Shown: one piece after another, positions 20,864 to 31,110 of the stretch | How positions within the stretch are numbered: position 1 is the stretch's first letter | Layout of the letters: each line of letters starts with the position of its first letter | NCBI GenBank assembly: GCA_021396245.1 | Contig: WNYE01000129.1 | Location: 1 to 64,000, forward strand | Direction of reading: 5' to 3' | Length of the DNA: 64,000 bases | DNA from: Sporothrix humicola | Taxonomy: Eukaryota; Ascomycota; Sordariomycetes; Ophiostomatales; Ophiostomataceae | Notes under the pieces: model-generated | Told to the model about the DNA's origin: nothing | Database searches by the model: none | What the model saw: the letters and a program-made list of their open reading frames with translations, nothing else | Translations under genes and position numbers: made by a program

Positions 20864-22834
20864 ATGGCCAACAACGGCAACGGCTCGTCGGCCGATGCGC
20901 CCGTCGACAACGACGCCAGCCGCTTCTCCAAGCCCGGCGACTACACCCACTTTGATGCCCTTGCTCCTGGCGGCGCCCTCAACCGCTGGTCGCAAAATCT
21001 GACCCGCGGCCATGACCATCCCGGTGCCCAGGCCATGCTTTACGCTGCCGGTGTGCCCAACCGCGACATGATGAAGAACGCACCACATGTTGGCATTGCC
21101 ACGGTCTGGTGGGAGGGCAACCCGTGCAACACCCACCTTCTCGAACTCGGCAAGATCGTCAAAAAGGGCGTGGAGAAGCAAAACATGCTGGCCTGGCAGT
21201 ACAACACGGTCGGCGTCTCGGACGGCATCACAATGGGCGGCGAGGGCATGCGGTTCTCGCTGCTGACGCGCGAGATTATTGCCGACAGCATCGAGACCGT
21301 CACATCGGCGCAGCACCACGACGCGAATGTCAGCATCCCTGGCTGCGACAAGAACATGCCCGGCGTCATCATCGCCGCTGCTCGCCACAACCGCCCGTTC
21401 ATCATGATTTACGGCGGCACCATTTTGAAGGGCCACTCGACTCTGCTCGACAAGCAGATCAACATCAGCACGTGCTACGAGGCAGCTGGTGCCTACAACT
21501 ACGGCCGTCTGCACGCGGCTCCGGGCTGCAAGGTCAAGAAGGCGGCCAACGGCAAGGAGACCCTAGTCGACCCTTCACCGTCAGACGTCCTCGAGGACAT
21601 TGAGCAGCACGCCTGCCCTGGTGTCGGTGCCTGTGGCGGCATGTACACGGCCAACACTATGGCCACCGCCATTGAGGCCATGGGCCTGTCCCTGCCCGGC
21701 AGCTCGTCCTTCCCTGCTGTCTCGCCCGAAAAGGCCCGCGAGTGCGAGAACGTTGCCGCCGCCATCAAGGTCGTCATGGAGAAGGACATCCGCCCGCGTG
21801 ACCTGTTGACCCGCAGATCGTTCCAGAACGCCCTCAACATCACCATGGCCCTTGGCGGCAGCACCAACGGCGTCCTGCACTTTTTGGCCATGGCCAGCGC
21901 TGCCGATGTGCCCCTGACCATTGATGATGTCGACCGTGCTTCTAACAACGTTCCTTTTATTGCCGACCTGGCTCCCTCGGGCAAGTATTTCATGGAGGAT
22001 CTGTACAAGATCGGCGGCACGCCCTCGGTGCTGAAGCTGCTCATTGCCGCCAACATTATCGACGGCGGCATCCCGACGGTGACGGGCAAGACCCTGGCCG
22101 AGAACTGCGCCTCGTGGCCTTCGCTCGACCCGGGCCAGAAGATTATTCGCCCGCTCTCCGATCCCATCAAGCCCACCGGCCATATTCGTATTTTGCGCGG
22201 CAACCTGGCCCCCGGCGGCGCCGTCGCCAAGATCACCGGCAAGGAGGGCCTCAGCTTTACTGGCACGGCGCGGGTCTTTGACAAGGAGCACGAGCTCAAC
22301 ACGGCGCTGGCCGAGGGCCGCATCCGCGCCGACATGGGCAACCTGGTCCTTATAGTACGCTATGAAGGCCCTCGTGGTGGCCCCGGCATGCCAGAGCAGC
22401 TGTCGGCGAGTGCTGCCATTATCGGCGCCGGCCTGACCAATGTCGCCCTCGTGACGGACGGCCGCTACAGTGGTGCCAGCCACGGTTTCATTGTAGGTCA
22501 CGTCGTGCCCGAGGCGGCCACGGGCGGCCCCATTGGCCTGGTCAAGAACGGCGATCTGGTGCGCATCGACGCCGTCCGCAACCGCATCGACGTTGTTGCC
22601 ACGGTCGACGTCCGCGAGGAGCGCGGCACGCTGTCGGCCTTGGCGGACCAAGAAGAGGACGAGGACGAGGCGGCGGTGCTGCGCACGCTGCGTGCCCGCC
22701 GCGCGCAGTGGAAGCCCAAGCCGCTCGTGCCGGCGCGTGGTGTGCTGGCCAAGTATGCCCGGCTGGTCAGCGATGCGAGCCACGGTGCCGTCACCGACCT
22801 GGATCCTGCCAGCCACAGCCTTGCAGATTGGTAG
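20864..22834 (+). CDS. Dihydroxy-acid dehydratase (IlvD/Ilv3 family), 656 aa, intronless
   Basis: It catalyses dehydration of 2,3-dihydroxy-isovalerate or -methylvalerate to the 2-oxo acids in valine, isoleucine and leucine synthesis, using an Fe-S cluster. The three expected cluster cysteines are present: C88 in GNPCNTHL, C161 in PGCDKNMPG and C257 in GACGGMYTANTM. The C-terminal TDGRYSGASHGFIVGHVVPEA region carries the family's active-site serine context. Length is normal for the family, with no frameshift. The N-terminus (MANNGNGSSADAPVDNDASR) is acidic and Ser/Asn-rich, without the Arg-rich amphipathic character of a mitochondrial presequence, although canonical fungal Ilv3 is mitochondrial. 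This may therefore be a cytosolic paralogue, so I do not assign the name ILV3. The start is supported by the position of the first conserved residues. Confidence 0.95.
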   Translation: MANNGNGSSADAPVDNDASRFSKPGDYTHFDALAPGGALNRWSQNLTRGHDHPGAQAMLYAAGVPNRDMMKNAPHVGIATVWWEGNPCNTHLLELGKIVKKGVEKQNMLAWQYNTVGVSDGITMGGEGMRFSLLTREIIADSIETVTSAQHHDANVSIPGCDKNMPGVIIAAARHNRPFIMIYGGTILKGHSTLLDKQINISTCYEAAGAYNYGRLHAAPGCKVKKAANGKETLVDPSPSDVLEDIEQHACPGVGACGGMYTANTMATAIEAMGLSLPGSSSFPAVSPEKARECENVAAAIKVVMEKDIRPRDLLTRRSFQNALNITMALGGSTNGVLHFLAMASAADVPLTIDDVDRASNNVPFIADLAPSGKYFMEDLYKIGGTPSVLKLLIAANIIDGGIPTVTGKTLAENCASWPSLDPGQKIIRPLSDPIKPTGHIRILRGNLAPGGAVAKITGKEGLSFTGTARVFDKEHELNTALAEGRIRADMGNLVLIVRYEGPRGGPGMPEQLSASAAIIGAGLTNVALVTDGRYSGASHGFIVGHVVPEAATGGPIGLVKNGDLVRIDAVRNRIDVVATVDVREERGTLSALADQEEDEDEAAVLRTLRARRAQWKPKPLVPARGVLAKYARLVSDASHGAVTDLDPASHSLADW

Positions 22835-23150
22835 GGGGTGGTTGCACTTTGTTAGATATGAGTGGAAGGATAATGATAGGATGAAAATGAATCTGAGGAC
22901 TCTGAGAAATATGAGAAATACGAGTTTGCATCAATACGAAATCAAAAGGAGGAATGAAAAATGCAATACATGAAAATCAAAACACGACTGTCAACACGAA
23001 CTATGGACATGGGCAGCGGGCAATCATGAAAATTGTAAATAGAAACAAAAAAGTGACGACATGTACAAGACTTGCATGGATGAAATTCCACAATGAAACG
23101 GAAGAAAAGCAGCATGAAAAAACATAAAAAACACATCGAAACACACTGCA
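22835..23150. other. Short convergent intergenic region
   Basis: This AT-richer spacer lies between the 3' ends of the plus-strand dehydratase and the minus-strand F-box gene. It contains A-rich sequence suited to polyadenylation on both strands and no gene. Confidence 0.6.
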
Positions 23151-24671
23151 CTACTTTGACATCCGTCGTTTGACCGGTCTTGTCGACGGGCTCAGTGTAT
23201 CTGATCCCCAGCCTCCATGGCTTCTGTAGCTTTTGCAGTAGCGGTACCAGTGCGGGTTCCACAGAAAGAGCAGGCACAGTGTCTTGTCGTCTGTGGATCT
23301 TGGGTCCTGCTGCTGGTCCTCCCGTTTCAGCGTCTGCCCGGCAAGGTCGACATCCGCCGCGTCAAAGGGCTCGCCCTTGGACAACAGGTACTTGACCATC
23401 TTTTGCGTGTCTTGGTACACGGCTTTTATATGGGAATTATGATTATTGGGCATCTCCTGCCAGACGCCGTAGCGGTCGTGGATGGCGTCGCGGAGCACGG
23501 CATGGATTGTCGGCTCGTGGTACTCGACAAAGCGGTCGTCGGGGCCCCATTGGATGCGTCGCCTCCGCCACAGATGGCCCAGCTCGGCGCCGCCTTCGAC
23601 GAGCGGTTTTACAAGATCCAAGGGAGCGCGCGAGTTTCGAAGGGCGACCTGCAGCAGGGACAGGTCGCGGCAATGGATGCGCGACAGCCGCTCCGGTGTG
23701 TGGAGGTCAAAGACGAGGTTGGCCAGGCCGGGGTTGTGTTTCAGCACTAGGCGAATGAGCTCCGTATGGCACGCTACGCTGTGGTGTCGCCTGCAGTCGC
23801 GGTCTTTTGCCCTGAGGAACATGTCGGACGGGTCGCGGTCGGGCGCGTTTTTGAGGTGCGGCGGCGGGTGGATGGTGCGTATTCCGGGGTGGCGCATGTC
23901 GGGGTACAACAGCTTGTCCCAGACCTGCAGGACGAGGCGGCGGTCGGCGTCACCACCGCCCGTGTGGAGAGAGGCGCCCCTGGCAAAAAAGGCCTGCAAC
24001 ACGCCCGCGGGACAGTAGCAGCGCAGCCCCGTGTAGGCGACGAGGATGTCAAACAGCAGCGGCCAGAACGAGGGCAGGCGCGGTTGGCTTTGATTTTGAT
24101 TTCGATTTTGATATTGATATTGATATTGATTTCGGCCGTGGCCACCACCATCGCCATCATGGGCCGACACGTTGACGGGCGCGCCGTACTCGAGCAGGAC
24201 GCCGAGCACCTGCGGGATGCGGTCTAACGCACAGGCAAGCGTAAGGGAGTAGACGCACCGCCACTCACAGCCGCCTGTCTGGAGGCGACGGACGGCGCCC
24301 GGCACGTCCAGGGCGCGCCGCATCGTCGCTGTCAATCCTTGCTCGATGCCCCAGTCCAGGGCGGCCGAGAAGCACCGCCGGTACGAGGCGTCCCAGCAGA
24401 ATTTGCCGGGATGCGCTTCGACGGACCTTGGCTTCTTTTTGTTCTCGTCGTCGCTCTTCTGGTAGAGGCAGTCTGCCAAAAGCTGGTAAAAGAGCCGGGA
24501 CGTGCGCGCGAGCCGCGCCGTGCTTTGGATGTCGAGAGACCGGCCGATCATCAAGAGCATTTCGTTGGGGAGCCGCAGGATCGAATCCGGGCAGAGATTA
24601 TTGTGGCCATGCTGAGTATGGGCTGGAACAAGGCCGGCCCGGGCGATTTTTCGATGTTTTGATTTAGCCAT
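23151..24671 (-). CDS. F-box / ankyrin-like repeat protein 1, 506 aa
   Basis: Residues about 29-70 (DSILRLPNEMLLMIGRSL, then ARLARTSRLFYQLL) match an F-box, the Skp1-binding module of SCF ubiquitin ligases. The rest has degenerate ankyrin-like units: QVLGVLLEYGAPVNV, AGVLQAFFARGASLH, LDLVKPLVEGGAELG and KYLLSKGEPFDAADVD. This fits a substrate receptor of an SCF complex, substrate unknown. A low-complexity QYQYQYQN-type insert lies near the middle. The protein ends RPVKRRMSK, almost the same basic tail as the paralogue at 25840-27537. The ATG at 24671 gives an F-box at the normal distance from the N-terminus. No intron is needed. Confidence 0.82.
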   Translation of the reverse strand: MAKSKHRKIARAGLVPAHTQHGHNNLCPDSILRLPNEMLLMIGRSLDIQSTARLARTSRLFYQLLADCLYQKSDDENKKKPRSVEAHPGKFCWDASYRRCFSAALDWGIEQGLTATMRRALDVPGAVRRLQTGGCEWRCVYSLTLACALDRIPQVLGVLLEYGAPVNVSAHDGDGGGHGRNQYQYQYQNRNQNQSQPRLPSFWPLLFDILVAYTGLRCYCPAGVLQAFFARGASLHTGGGDADRRLVLQVWDKLLYPDMRHPGIRTIHPPPHLKNAPDRDPSDMFLRAKDRDCRRHHSVACHTELIRLVLKHNPGLANLVFDLHTPERLSRIHCRDLSLLQVALRNSRAPLDLVKPLVEGGAELGHLWRRRRIQWGPDDRFVEYHEPTIHAVLRDAIHDRYGVWQEMPNNHNSHIKAVYQDTQKMVKYLLSKGEPFDAADVDLAGQTLKREDQQQDPRSTDDKTLCLLFLWNPHWYRYCKSYRSHGGWGSDTLSPSTRPVKRRMSK

Positions 24672-24786
24672 GGCCGCTGTTTTATAAATTGTAGTTGAAA
24701 GAGGGAGTTGAAGGAGATGTCACGGTGTAACAGGTATATTTATAGGAAATACTGGAAGAAGAGGACGGAGGCGTCAATTTGAATTC

Positions 24787-24913
24787 ACGCCGGATCCGGT
24801 CACTTTCGCACCGGACCGCCACCAACATACACAGCAGCGAGTAGGCAACGAGGTAGCGGCGGCATCGCAGGCGAACGACGGCAAAACGATTGGGCAACGC
24901 CGGATCCGGTCAC
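24787..24913. repeat. 17-bp direct repeat (24787-24803 and 24897-24913)
   Basis: Identical 17-mers (ACGCCGGATCCGGTCAC), each containing the palindrome CCGGATCCGG, are spaced 110 bp apart upstream of F-box gene 1. They could be duplicated regulatory sites or the footprint of an insertion or tandem duplication. Confidence 0.85.
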
Positions 24914-25440
24914 AGTTAACTCACTCTGCCCTTACATGGGCCTCAGATCGGACGAGGTAGAGGCGAGGAGGGAGAGAGATAGTAGCGAGAAAGAGTCGAC
25001 ATGCACGGAACCAGCTATAAGCCCAGCTGTGTAGACTTGTAGACTAAAGGAGCGATAAACAAAGAGAGGTACAAAGAAAGCTACTAAACCAACCACTAAC
25101 AAACCCTCACCCACACTACTACACACTCACACACCACACTTACCTCTCCCCGTTTCTTAAAAGCCTCGTAACGGGTTTAAGGCGAGGTAGACGCCTACGA
25201 GAAGATAATGTAAACACCTTTATATACCAGAGAGAACAACGATATAAGAGCGATCCCACAGAGTGGGCGAAGGGTGTATAGTTTTACTAAGTAACGCCTT
25301 TTATTACACCGCTAAATTTGTAGATAGACTTAATACTATATAGTTAAATAGTTAAATAAAGTATAATAAATAATAATTAAAAAAGAGGACGGCGAGGATA
25401 TGTTTAGTACGACGAAAAAGATTAAAAAGCAAAGAAAAGA

Positions 25441-25549
25441 CTGAGAAGAAATTAAGAAGAGACTAAGAAGAGATTAAGAAGAGACTAAGAAGAGACTGAG
25501 AAGAGATTCAGAAGAGACTCAGAAGAGATTAAGAAGAGACTGAGAAGAG
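25441..25549. repeat. 11-bp purine-rich tandem repeat (GAGACTAAGAA type)
   Basis: About ten copies of GAGA(C/T)T(A/G/C)AGAA lie head to tail in the AT-rich island. Units differ mostly by transitions at the same two positions. Confidence 0.85.
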
Positions 25550-25839
25550 AAAATATATAAAAAAAAAAGAGCAAGAATAAAGGTATTAAAGACAACAAGC
25601 GACCATAACCCAAGAATACCAACATTCGCGACTGACGAGGTATGTCGGCGGCTAACAAGTTGCTTCAGAAAAAATAAAAGGCGACAAGACAAATGTTGCC
25701 TCTTGGCCGTGACTTGGATGCGGGCCAACAGGCGGCCGTGTTCACTTAAAAGACGTGATTTTACTTGTTTCTTTTTACGATCATATCTTTTTCTCCCTTT
25801 TGTCTTATATATCGAAAGAATACATTTCCTCGAGACACA

Positions 25840-27537
25840 CTATATGGACATCCGTCGCTTGACTCGTCGCGTCGACCACGAGGGCTGCCTTCCTGACCCT
25901 TCTGGCTTTTTTTGCGTGGACTCATAGGAGGCAAAGCCTCGACAGTAGTAGAACCAGTCGGAGTCCCACACATTGAGCAGCCAAAAGATGTGGTCGTCTC
26001 TGGGTCTGTCTCTGTCTCTCTCTGGAACTGCAGGGCTGGGGACCCTCCGCGTGTACCAGTCGTGGGTTGCAAAGAGGTCGTCGTAGCTGTACTTGAAGTG
26101 CACCGTCTCGCCGTCTGCGGTTGTTTTGACAAACTCGAGCTCCAGCAGCGCTTCGAGCCGTTCGTCGTAGGTCAAGTCGACGTCGGCAATGTCAAAGGGC
26201 ACGCCTTTTGACAACAAGTAGTGCATCATGGCCTGCGTGTGCTTGTACTCGAACGGCGCGTCGTCTTCGTCACTGTCGTTGTCGTTGTCGCCGTCGCTAT
26301 CGCTGTCGCTGTCGACGTAGTAGTAGACGACTCGCTGGCCGTTCTCGTTGACGACTGCATTGTCGTCGCTCTCGTCGTCGTCGAGAACGTGGACGTACCG
26401 TCTGCGATTGGGGTTGGCCCTGGGCCTGCTGACGCCGTAGCACTGCCGGATGGCATCGCGGAGAACAGAAAGAACCGTCGGGTCGGGGCCCGTGCAGAGC
26501 ACCTCCAGGTCGGCACCGGCGTCGACGAGCGGCTCTACTAGGTCTAGTGGGAAGTGCTGGTGATCCATGGCCATTTGGACGAGGGACCGGTCGTCGGCAA
26601 AGCTAACGTTGGGGCTGACGCCGTTTTGAGAGAGGACCAGCCTCAGCATCTCGGAGTGGCAGGGCTCAAAGTCGTGCACAGACACACACTCGTCGATCTT
26701 TGCGTAGTACACGATGCGGAGCTGCGCGTTGCGGTCGAGCTTGCGGATGTGCTTGGGCAGGTCGAGGAGGTAGGCCTCAGACCCCAAGTAAGAGTACGAC
26801 GGGACGTGTGGATGCAACAAAAACTTCCAGACGTCCGTGACGATATTGTAAAACCCCGGAGCGCGGCTGGCGTCTTCGCCATAGCCGTCAACAACCAGCG
26901 TGGCGCCGCGTGCAAAGAATTCTCTCAGGACAGCAACGGGACACCAGGTCACGGCGGGCGTCTCCAGGATATTCAACAAAATCGGCCAGAAGGTGACGGG
27001 CAACGCATCCCGGCCGTCCGGGTTGAACGTCGTGCACCGGCTGCTTGATGTGGCCTGTGGAATCGAGGGCACGTTGACGGGTGCTCCGTGATCGAGGAGG
27101 ATCTGGAAAGCAAGTGTCGTCTTGTGATGCGCGTCGTTGAGCGCCGTGAAATAGGCGCATCGAGAAGAGGGGAGGGAGGGATTTAAATCCACACGACGGG
27201 CACGCAGAGCCCGCTGCATCGTGCTGACACTGCCCGTCTTGACGCCCCAGCGTAGAGCCTCAGAGATACACACACACCCTTCATTGTCCATGTCTAGGTC
27301 CATAATCCTGGTGCCCGCGGGAATGCCCTTGTTGTCCTCGGCCTTTTGGTACAGCGGGCCTACCAGGAGCCCGTAGAACAGCTTGGACGTCTGCATGAAC
27401 CGCGCCAGGTCTTTGACCTCGAGGAAGTCGCCGATGAGCACAAACATCTCGTTGGGCAGCCGCAGGAGAGAGTCCGGCGTGAGGTTGGGGGACACGGTCA
27501 GGGACGCGGGCTCATGGATTGGCACCGAGTCCGCCAT
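25840..27537 (-). CDS. F-box / ankyrin-like repeat protein 2 (paralogue), 565 aa
   Basis: The start is taken at 27537 (MADSVPIHEP), which aligns with the paralogue; an upstream in-frame ATG at 27654 only adds a hydrophobic leader-like stretch. An F-box lies at about residues 22-63 (DSLLRLPNEMFVLIGDFL, then FMQTSKLFYGLL). Ankyrin-like units occur in the same order as in the neighbour: QILLDHGAPVNV, VAVLREFFARGATLV, LDLVEPLVDAGADLE and HYLLSKGVPFDIADVD. A strongly acidic Asp/Ser/Asn tract (about residues 415-450) is unique to this copy. The C-terminus RRVKRRMSI mirrors RPVKRRMSK of the neighbour. It is a likely SCF substrate receptor, substrate unknown. The same orientation and order of modules indicate an old tandem duplication. 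Confidence 0.82.
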   Translation of the reverse strand: MADSVPIHEPASLTVSPNLTPDSLLRLPNEMFVLIGDFLEVKDLARFMQTSKLFYGLLVGPLYQKAEDNKGIPAGTRIMDLDMDNEGCVCISEALRWGVKTGSVSTMQRALRARRVDLNPSLPSSRCAYFTALNDAHHKTTLAFQILLDHGAPVNVPSIPQATSSSRCTTFNPDGRDALPVTFWPILLNILETPAVTWCPVAVLREFFARGATLVVDGYGEDASRAPGFYNIVTDVWKFLLHPHVPSYSYLGSEAYLLDLPKHIRKLDRNAQLRIVYYAKIDECVSVHDFEPCHSEMLRLVLSQNGVSPNVSFADDRSLVQMAMDHQHFPLDLVEPLVDAGADLEVLCTGPDPTVLSVLRDAIRQCYGVSRPRANPNRRRYVHVLDDDESDDNAVVNENGQRVVYYYVDSDSDSDGDNDNDSDEDDAPFEYKHTQAMMHYLLSKGVPFDIADVDLTYDERLEALLELEFVKTTADGETVHFKYSYDDLFATHDWYTRRVPSPAVPERDRDRPRDDHIFWLLNVWDSDWFYYCRGFASYESTQKKPEGSGRQPSWSTRRVKRRMSI

Positions 27538-30041
27538 GGCTGTTGTAAGAGCACACAATGATTGATGAAGGAAAAATAAATGGCCAAGACAATAGGTGAG
27601 ATAGTTGAAAATGACATGGAAAGAAAGCAACAATAAGAGATAGTAACGATACAAATCGAGGGTATCTCGCTCTCAACTAGGAAAGGCACGACATTTAACA
27701 TCGACGACTGCCGACGTATATCAATCGAACGAAAACGTTTGACAAGGCGACAAACCCAAGGCTGCCTCCCGGCCGGCTTGACGGCGGCCGTCTTTGCACT
27801 TTCTTCAAATTCTCGAGTTGTCCCGTCCCCGACCGAAGCCTTGGATGCGGCCTTGTTCACGGCCTTGCCTGCCTGTCTCCCTCGGCATCGATTGGCCGGC
27901 TAACCGCTGCGACTTGCACACGGTGTGATGGCAGGTGCTGGATGCTGGAGACTGACCAGCAAGCCAAGGGCAGACACTCAGACGACGTATTTGCGCCCAT
28001 GTTTAGTTGAGTGGTAGCCTTACACCGTATCGCTCATTTTGAAAGTCAAGCCTTGCTCGATTTCGACGTGTGATGAAATGCAAAAGATGAGAGTTCGCGA
28101 TCAGACAAGACGAAGAAAGAGTCACCTGAATGCACTTGCAATCGAGGCTGTTTATGTCGCAACCTGCAACTTCAAATATAAACATGCGCGGGGATCGGGT
28201 GCACAAATGCACAAAACACAAAAACGATGCACACTTTTCTGTGTGTGGATTTGCATGCAAATGCACGCCTTCGATCCTGAACCAGACGATCTGGCCACGC
28301 GCGCAGCAGCCCGAAACTGCGAAACTGCGAAACTGGCTGGCCTTTTGCACAGACTGCAAATCAGGTGCTTCTCTCTCACTTGTCCGCTGCAGCAGCGTCG
28401 CTTTCGTTTTGTCTCGTTTTGTCGATTTCTCGCTCTGTCGCTCCTGTCCCTCTAGTCTTCTGTTTCGGTGGTCTGTTTCGGCAGCACTGGCGATCCGTGA
28501 ACCGAAACAATAGATGAGAGAGTGAGAGGTTCGGAAATCAAGAGAAGACTGAAGAACAAAGACATCGAATCGGGGATGAAAAGAACGGCGCGGAAGCATC
28601 CGTCGGACGGGCTGCATCAACGACAATGACGGCACCAAACCATCGCGTCGTCAATTGACAATGTCGAGGTCCGTCATCTTTTGGTCGAGTATCGTGGCGG
28701 CTCGCCGCAGACAAAGGGGGCTCTTTATGGGGTTTATGCGGGCGAAATGGCGATGGGGCAGATATAGCAGAAAGTCGCAGAAAATGATGCAAGAAATACC
28801 CAGAAAATAGCCTTCGTATTATGCCCCTGCAAATCCGCCAATTTTGTTCCCGATTCCTGCTGTCCAGCTTCATTACGAGCAACGGCAGGAAAGAGCGTGT
28901 TCTCTGAGTGAGAACGTGTCTGTGTCGTGTTGTCTCGCTCCTTCCCTGCTTTGTCCAATACGAGAACCCCTGCCCACTTTCCTCGAAACTAAACCTGCTC
29001 AGGAAAGTAGTGGGGCCCATCGTGCCTTCCTCTCTGGTGTCCTTTCCTTTGCTGTGCTGTCTTCGTCTTCCCCTGAAGCCTTCAGGCTAATCACCGGTCT
29101 TTTACTGTCGAGACGCTGTTTGTTTGCACTGCGCGGTTGTTTTAGTGCCGCAAGGGACAACAAGGGACGCCCGCCAATTTTGAGTTTTGCGTTGGCCCGT
29201 GCACCACCAACTCCCAAAAAACTGCCAAGGCCTTGCCAGTCCAGACCAACCAGCGCCGCCCAGGGGCAAGGCAGGAACGGCCCCAGCAACGATCTGTTTT
29301 CTCTTCTGTCTGCGTCGGTGCGACCATTTTAGTGCGTTTTCCTGCTCTATTTTCAGCGCACCCTCAGCTGCCCACCCTGAAAACGAGGAAATCTCTGCGC
29401 GGCAACCACTGCTCACCATCACGAGTGCACCATTTCCCTGTGTACCTTTTCTCGTTCTGCCCTGTGTGCCCTGTTTGTCACGCTCCCCACTCTCCACTCC
29501 TTCCCTTTGTTCCTCTCATTTCTGCCTCTCTGCCTTCCTGCGTCTCGTCACTTTTCGGTTCTCTTTCTCTTTTCTCCTTTTTGGCTTCATCCTTTTCACA
29601 CACACATCTTGGTTTCTCTCGACGACGCGACGTCCCTTTTCGGATCCGATTCCTCTCGTTTCTTTTGTTTTTCGTTCATTCGTTTCGACTCTCGACTTTC
29701 GCTCACGTCTTTCGTCTCTCGCTTCTCCTATTCGCCTTTCCTCCTTTTCGACTCCGTTTTCAGCACTATTGCATTCCGTTCTATTTTTGGGCCGCCACAC
29801 AAAACCACACAACAAGACTGCATCATTACCACAGCGACACGACAACCACCACGTCGCGACGACGCCACCGTACGACGACACAAACAGTGACACGGCCGTC
29901 TCTCGTTTCTAGTTTCTGTCGCCTTTCCCCGCGTCGTCTTCGGCGAGGACTTGTTCGCATCGACCAAATCGAATCTCGCGATCCTCGACCTTAATCTATT
30001 GACCGTCGTCTCTTCCTACGATCCCACAACCCACCGCCGCC
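27538..30041. other. Gene-free interval; right half is the CHS7 promoter
   Basis: No supported coding frame. It contains three copies of CGAAACTG at 28312-28335 and a long pyrimidine-rich stretch (about 29340-29770) leading to the CHS7 start, typical of a fungal leader. Confidence 0.55.
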
Positions 30042-31110
30042 ATGGGTTTCGGCGACTTCACCAGCATCTGCCATACGGCGCCCATCCCGCTGTGCGCGTC
30101 CGTCGGCGCCATCACCTCTATCTCGTTTGGCGTCGGCATCGAGCCCGACTGCTATGCCCGCAACATTGAGCTGGCCAACACCATCATCTTCCAGGGCGCC
30201 GCCAGTGCCATGCACATTGTCGCCCTGCTGATGACCATTATCATGATCTTCCACGTCCGGGGGAAGTTTACAGCAGTTGGTGAGTCGGCGTACCCATTTC
30301 CATTTTGTTTCCCTCGTATCATCTTGTCTAACCTCCCCTCTCCACCCAGGCCGCAAGGAAATCACAACATTCTTCTACATCTACCTGCTGCTCACCTTCT
30401 TCTCGCTCATCATCGACGCCGGTGTCGTGCCACCAGGCTCCGGCCCCTACCCATACTTTGTCGCTATCCAGTCCGGCCTCGCCTCGGCCCTCGTCACGTC
30501 GCTCTTTATTAACGGCTTCGTCGGCTTCCAGCTCTACGAGGACGGCACGCCGCTGTCGCTCTGGATGCTCCGCCTCTGCTCGTTTGCCGCCTTCGTCATC
30601 TCATTCCTCGTCTCGCTGGCCACCTTCAAGTCGTGGGCAGGTCTCGGCCCCACCAACACCATCGGCCTCTTTGTCGTCCTGTACCTGCTGAACGGCATCC
30701 AACTGGTCGTCTACATTGTCCTGCAGACCATTCTGGTCCTGCGCACCCTGCAGGACCGCTGGCCGCTCGGCGACATTGCCTTTGGCGTTTTCTTCTTGAT
30801 TGCCGGCCAGGTCCTGCTGTACGCCTTCAGCTCGCGCATCTGCGTCGCCATCAGCCACTATCTGGACGGCCTCTTCTTTGCCACGACCTGCAACCTGCTC
30901 GCCGTCATGATGGTCTACAAGTACTGGGATTCCATCACCAAGGAGGACCTCGAGTTCTCGGTCGGCACGCGCATGAACAACTGGGAGGTCAAGGAGCTGA
31001 TGCCCGAGGAGGACCGCCGCGGCACCATCTACACCGAGGACCCCTATGGCCAGTCCAGCGCCTACGACCACCCTTACTCGCCCACCGGCAACCGCTTCTC
31101 CAAGTACTAG
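30042..31110 (+). CDS. CHS7: Chitin synthase export chaperone Chs7, 332 aa
   Basis: Exon 1 is 30042-30279 and exon 2 is 30350-31110. The 70-nt intron has a GTGAGT donor, CTAAC branch and CCCAG acceptor. The N-terminus MGFGDFTSICHTAPIPLC is the hallmark start of Chs7. About seven hydrophobic segments follow (for example around FQGAASAMHIVALLMTIIMI and GLFVVLYLLNGIQLVVYIVL), and the cytosolic tail is charged (WEVKELMPEEDRRG) and ends FSKY. In yeast Chs7 is an ER membrane chaperone needed for folding and export of the Chs3-type chitin synthase, so it acts in cell-wall chitin deposition. Length is as expected and nothing is disrupted. Confidence 0.96.

Larger units (their letters stand above)
24672..25839. 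other. AT-rich island between the two F-box genes
   Basis: The centre (about 25290-25600) is strongly AT-rich with many TA steps. It includes an 11-bp tandem repeat and, nearer the first F-box gene, a 17-bp direct repeat. No intact coding frame is present. A small minus-strand frame at 24682-24897 has a hydrophobic start but more likely represents the leader of F-box gene 1. The base composition resembles repeat-induced-mutation relics of fungi, but no transposon domain can be read. Confidence 0.6.

Noticed and set aside
21581..22816. 411-codon antisense frame inside the dehydratase gene
   Set aside because: It is a mirror of the GC-rich codon bias of the plus-strand DHAD. It shows no domain, and DHAD motifs on the plus strand are unambiguous.
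24682..24897. 71-codon minus-strand frame with hydrophobic start, resembling a small secreted protein
   Set aside because: It lies directly upstream of F-box gene 1 on the same strand, contains one copy of the 17-bp repeat, and its Ser-rich and Tyr-rich end reads like leader DNA; no independent support.
27538..27654. Upstream in-frame start for F-box protein 2 adding 39 hydrophobic residues
   Set aside because: The paralogue starts at the position matching 27537, and the extension is AT-rich leader sequence that would put a signal-like segment on an F-box protein.
28003..28638. 211-codon minus-strand frame upstream of CHS7
   Set aside because: No domain and no coding-like composition; it overlaps an 8-bp tandem repeat and promoter-like DNA.
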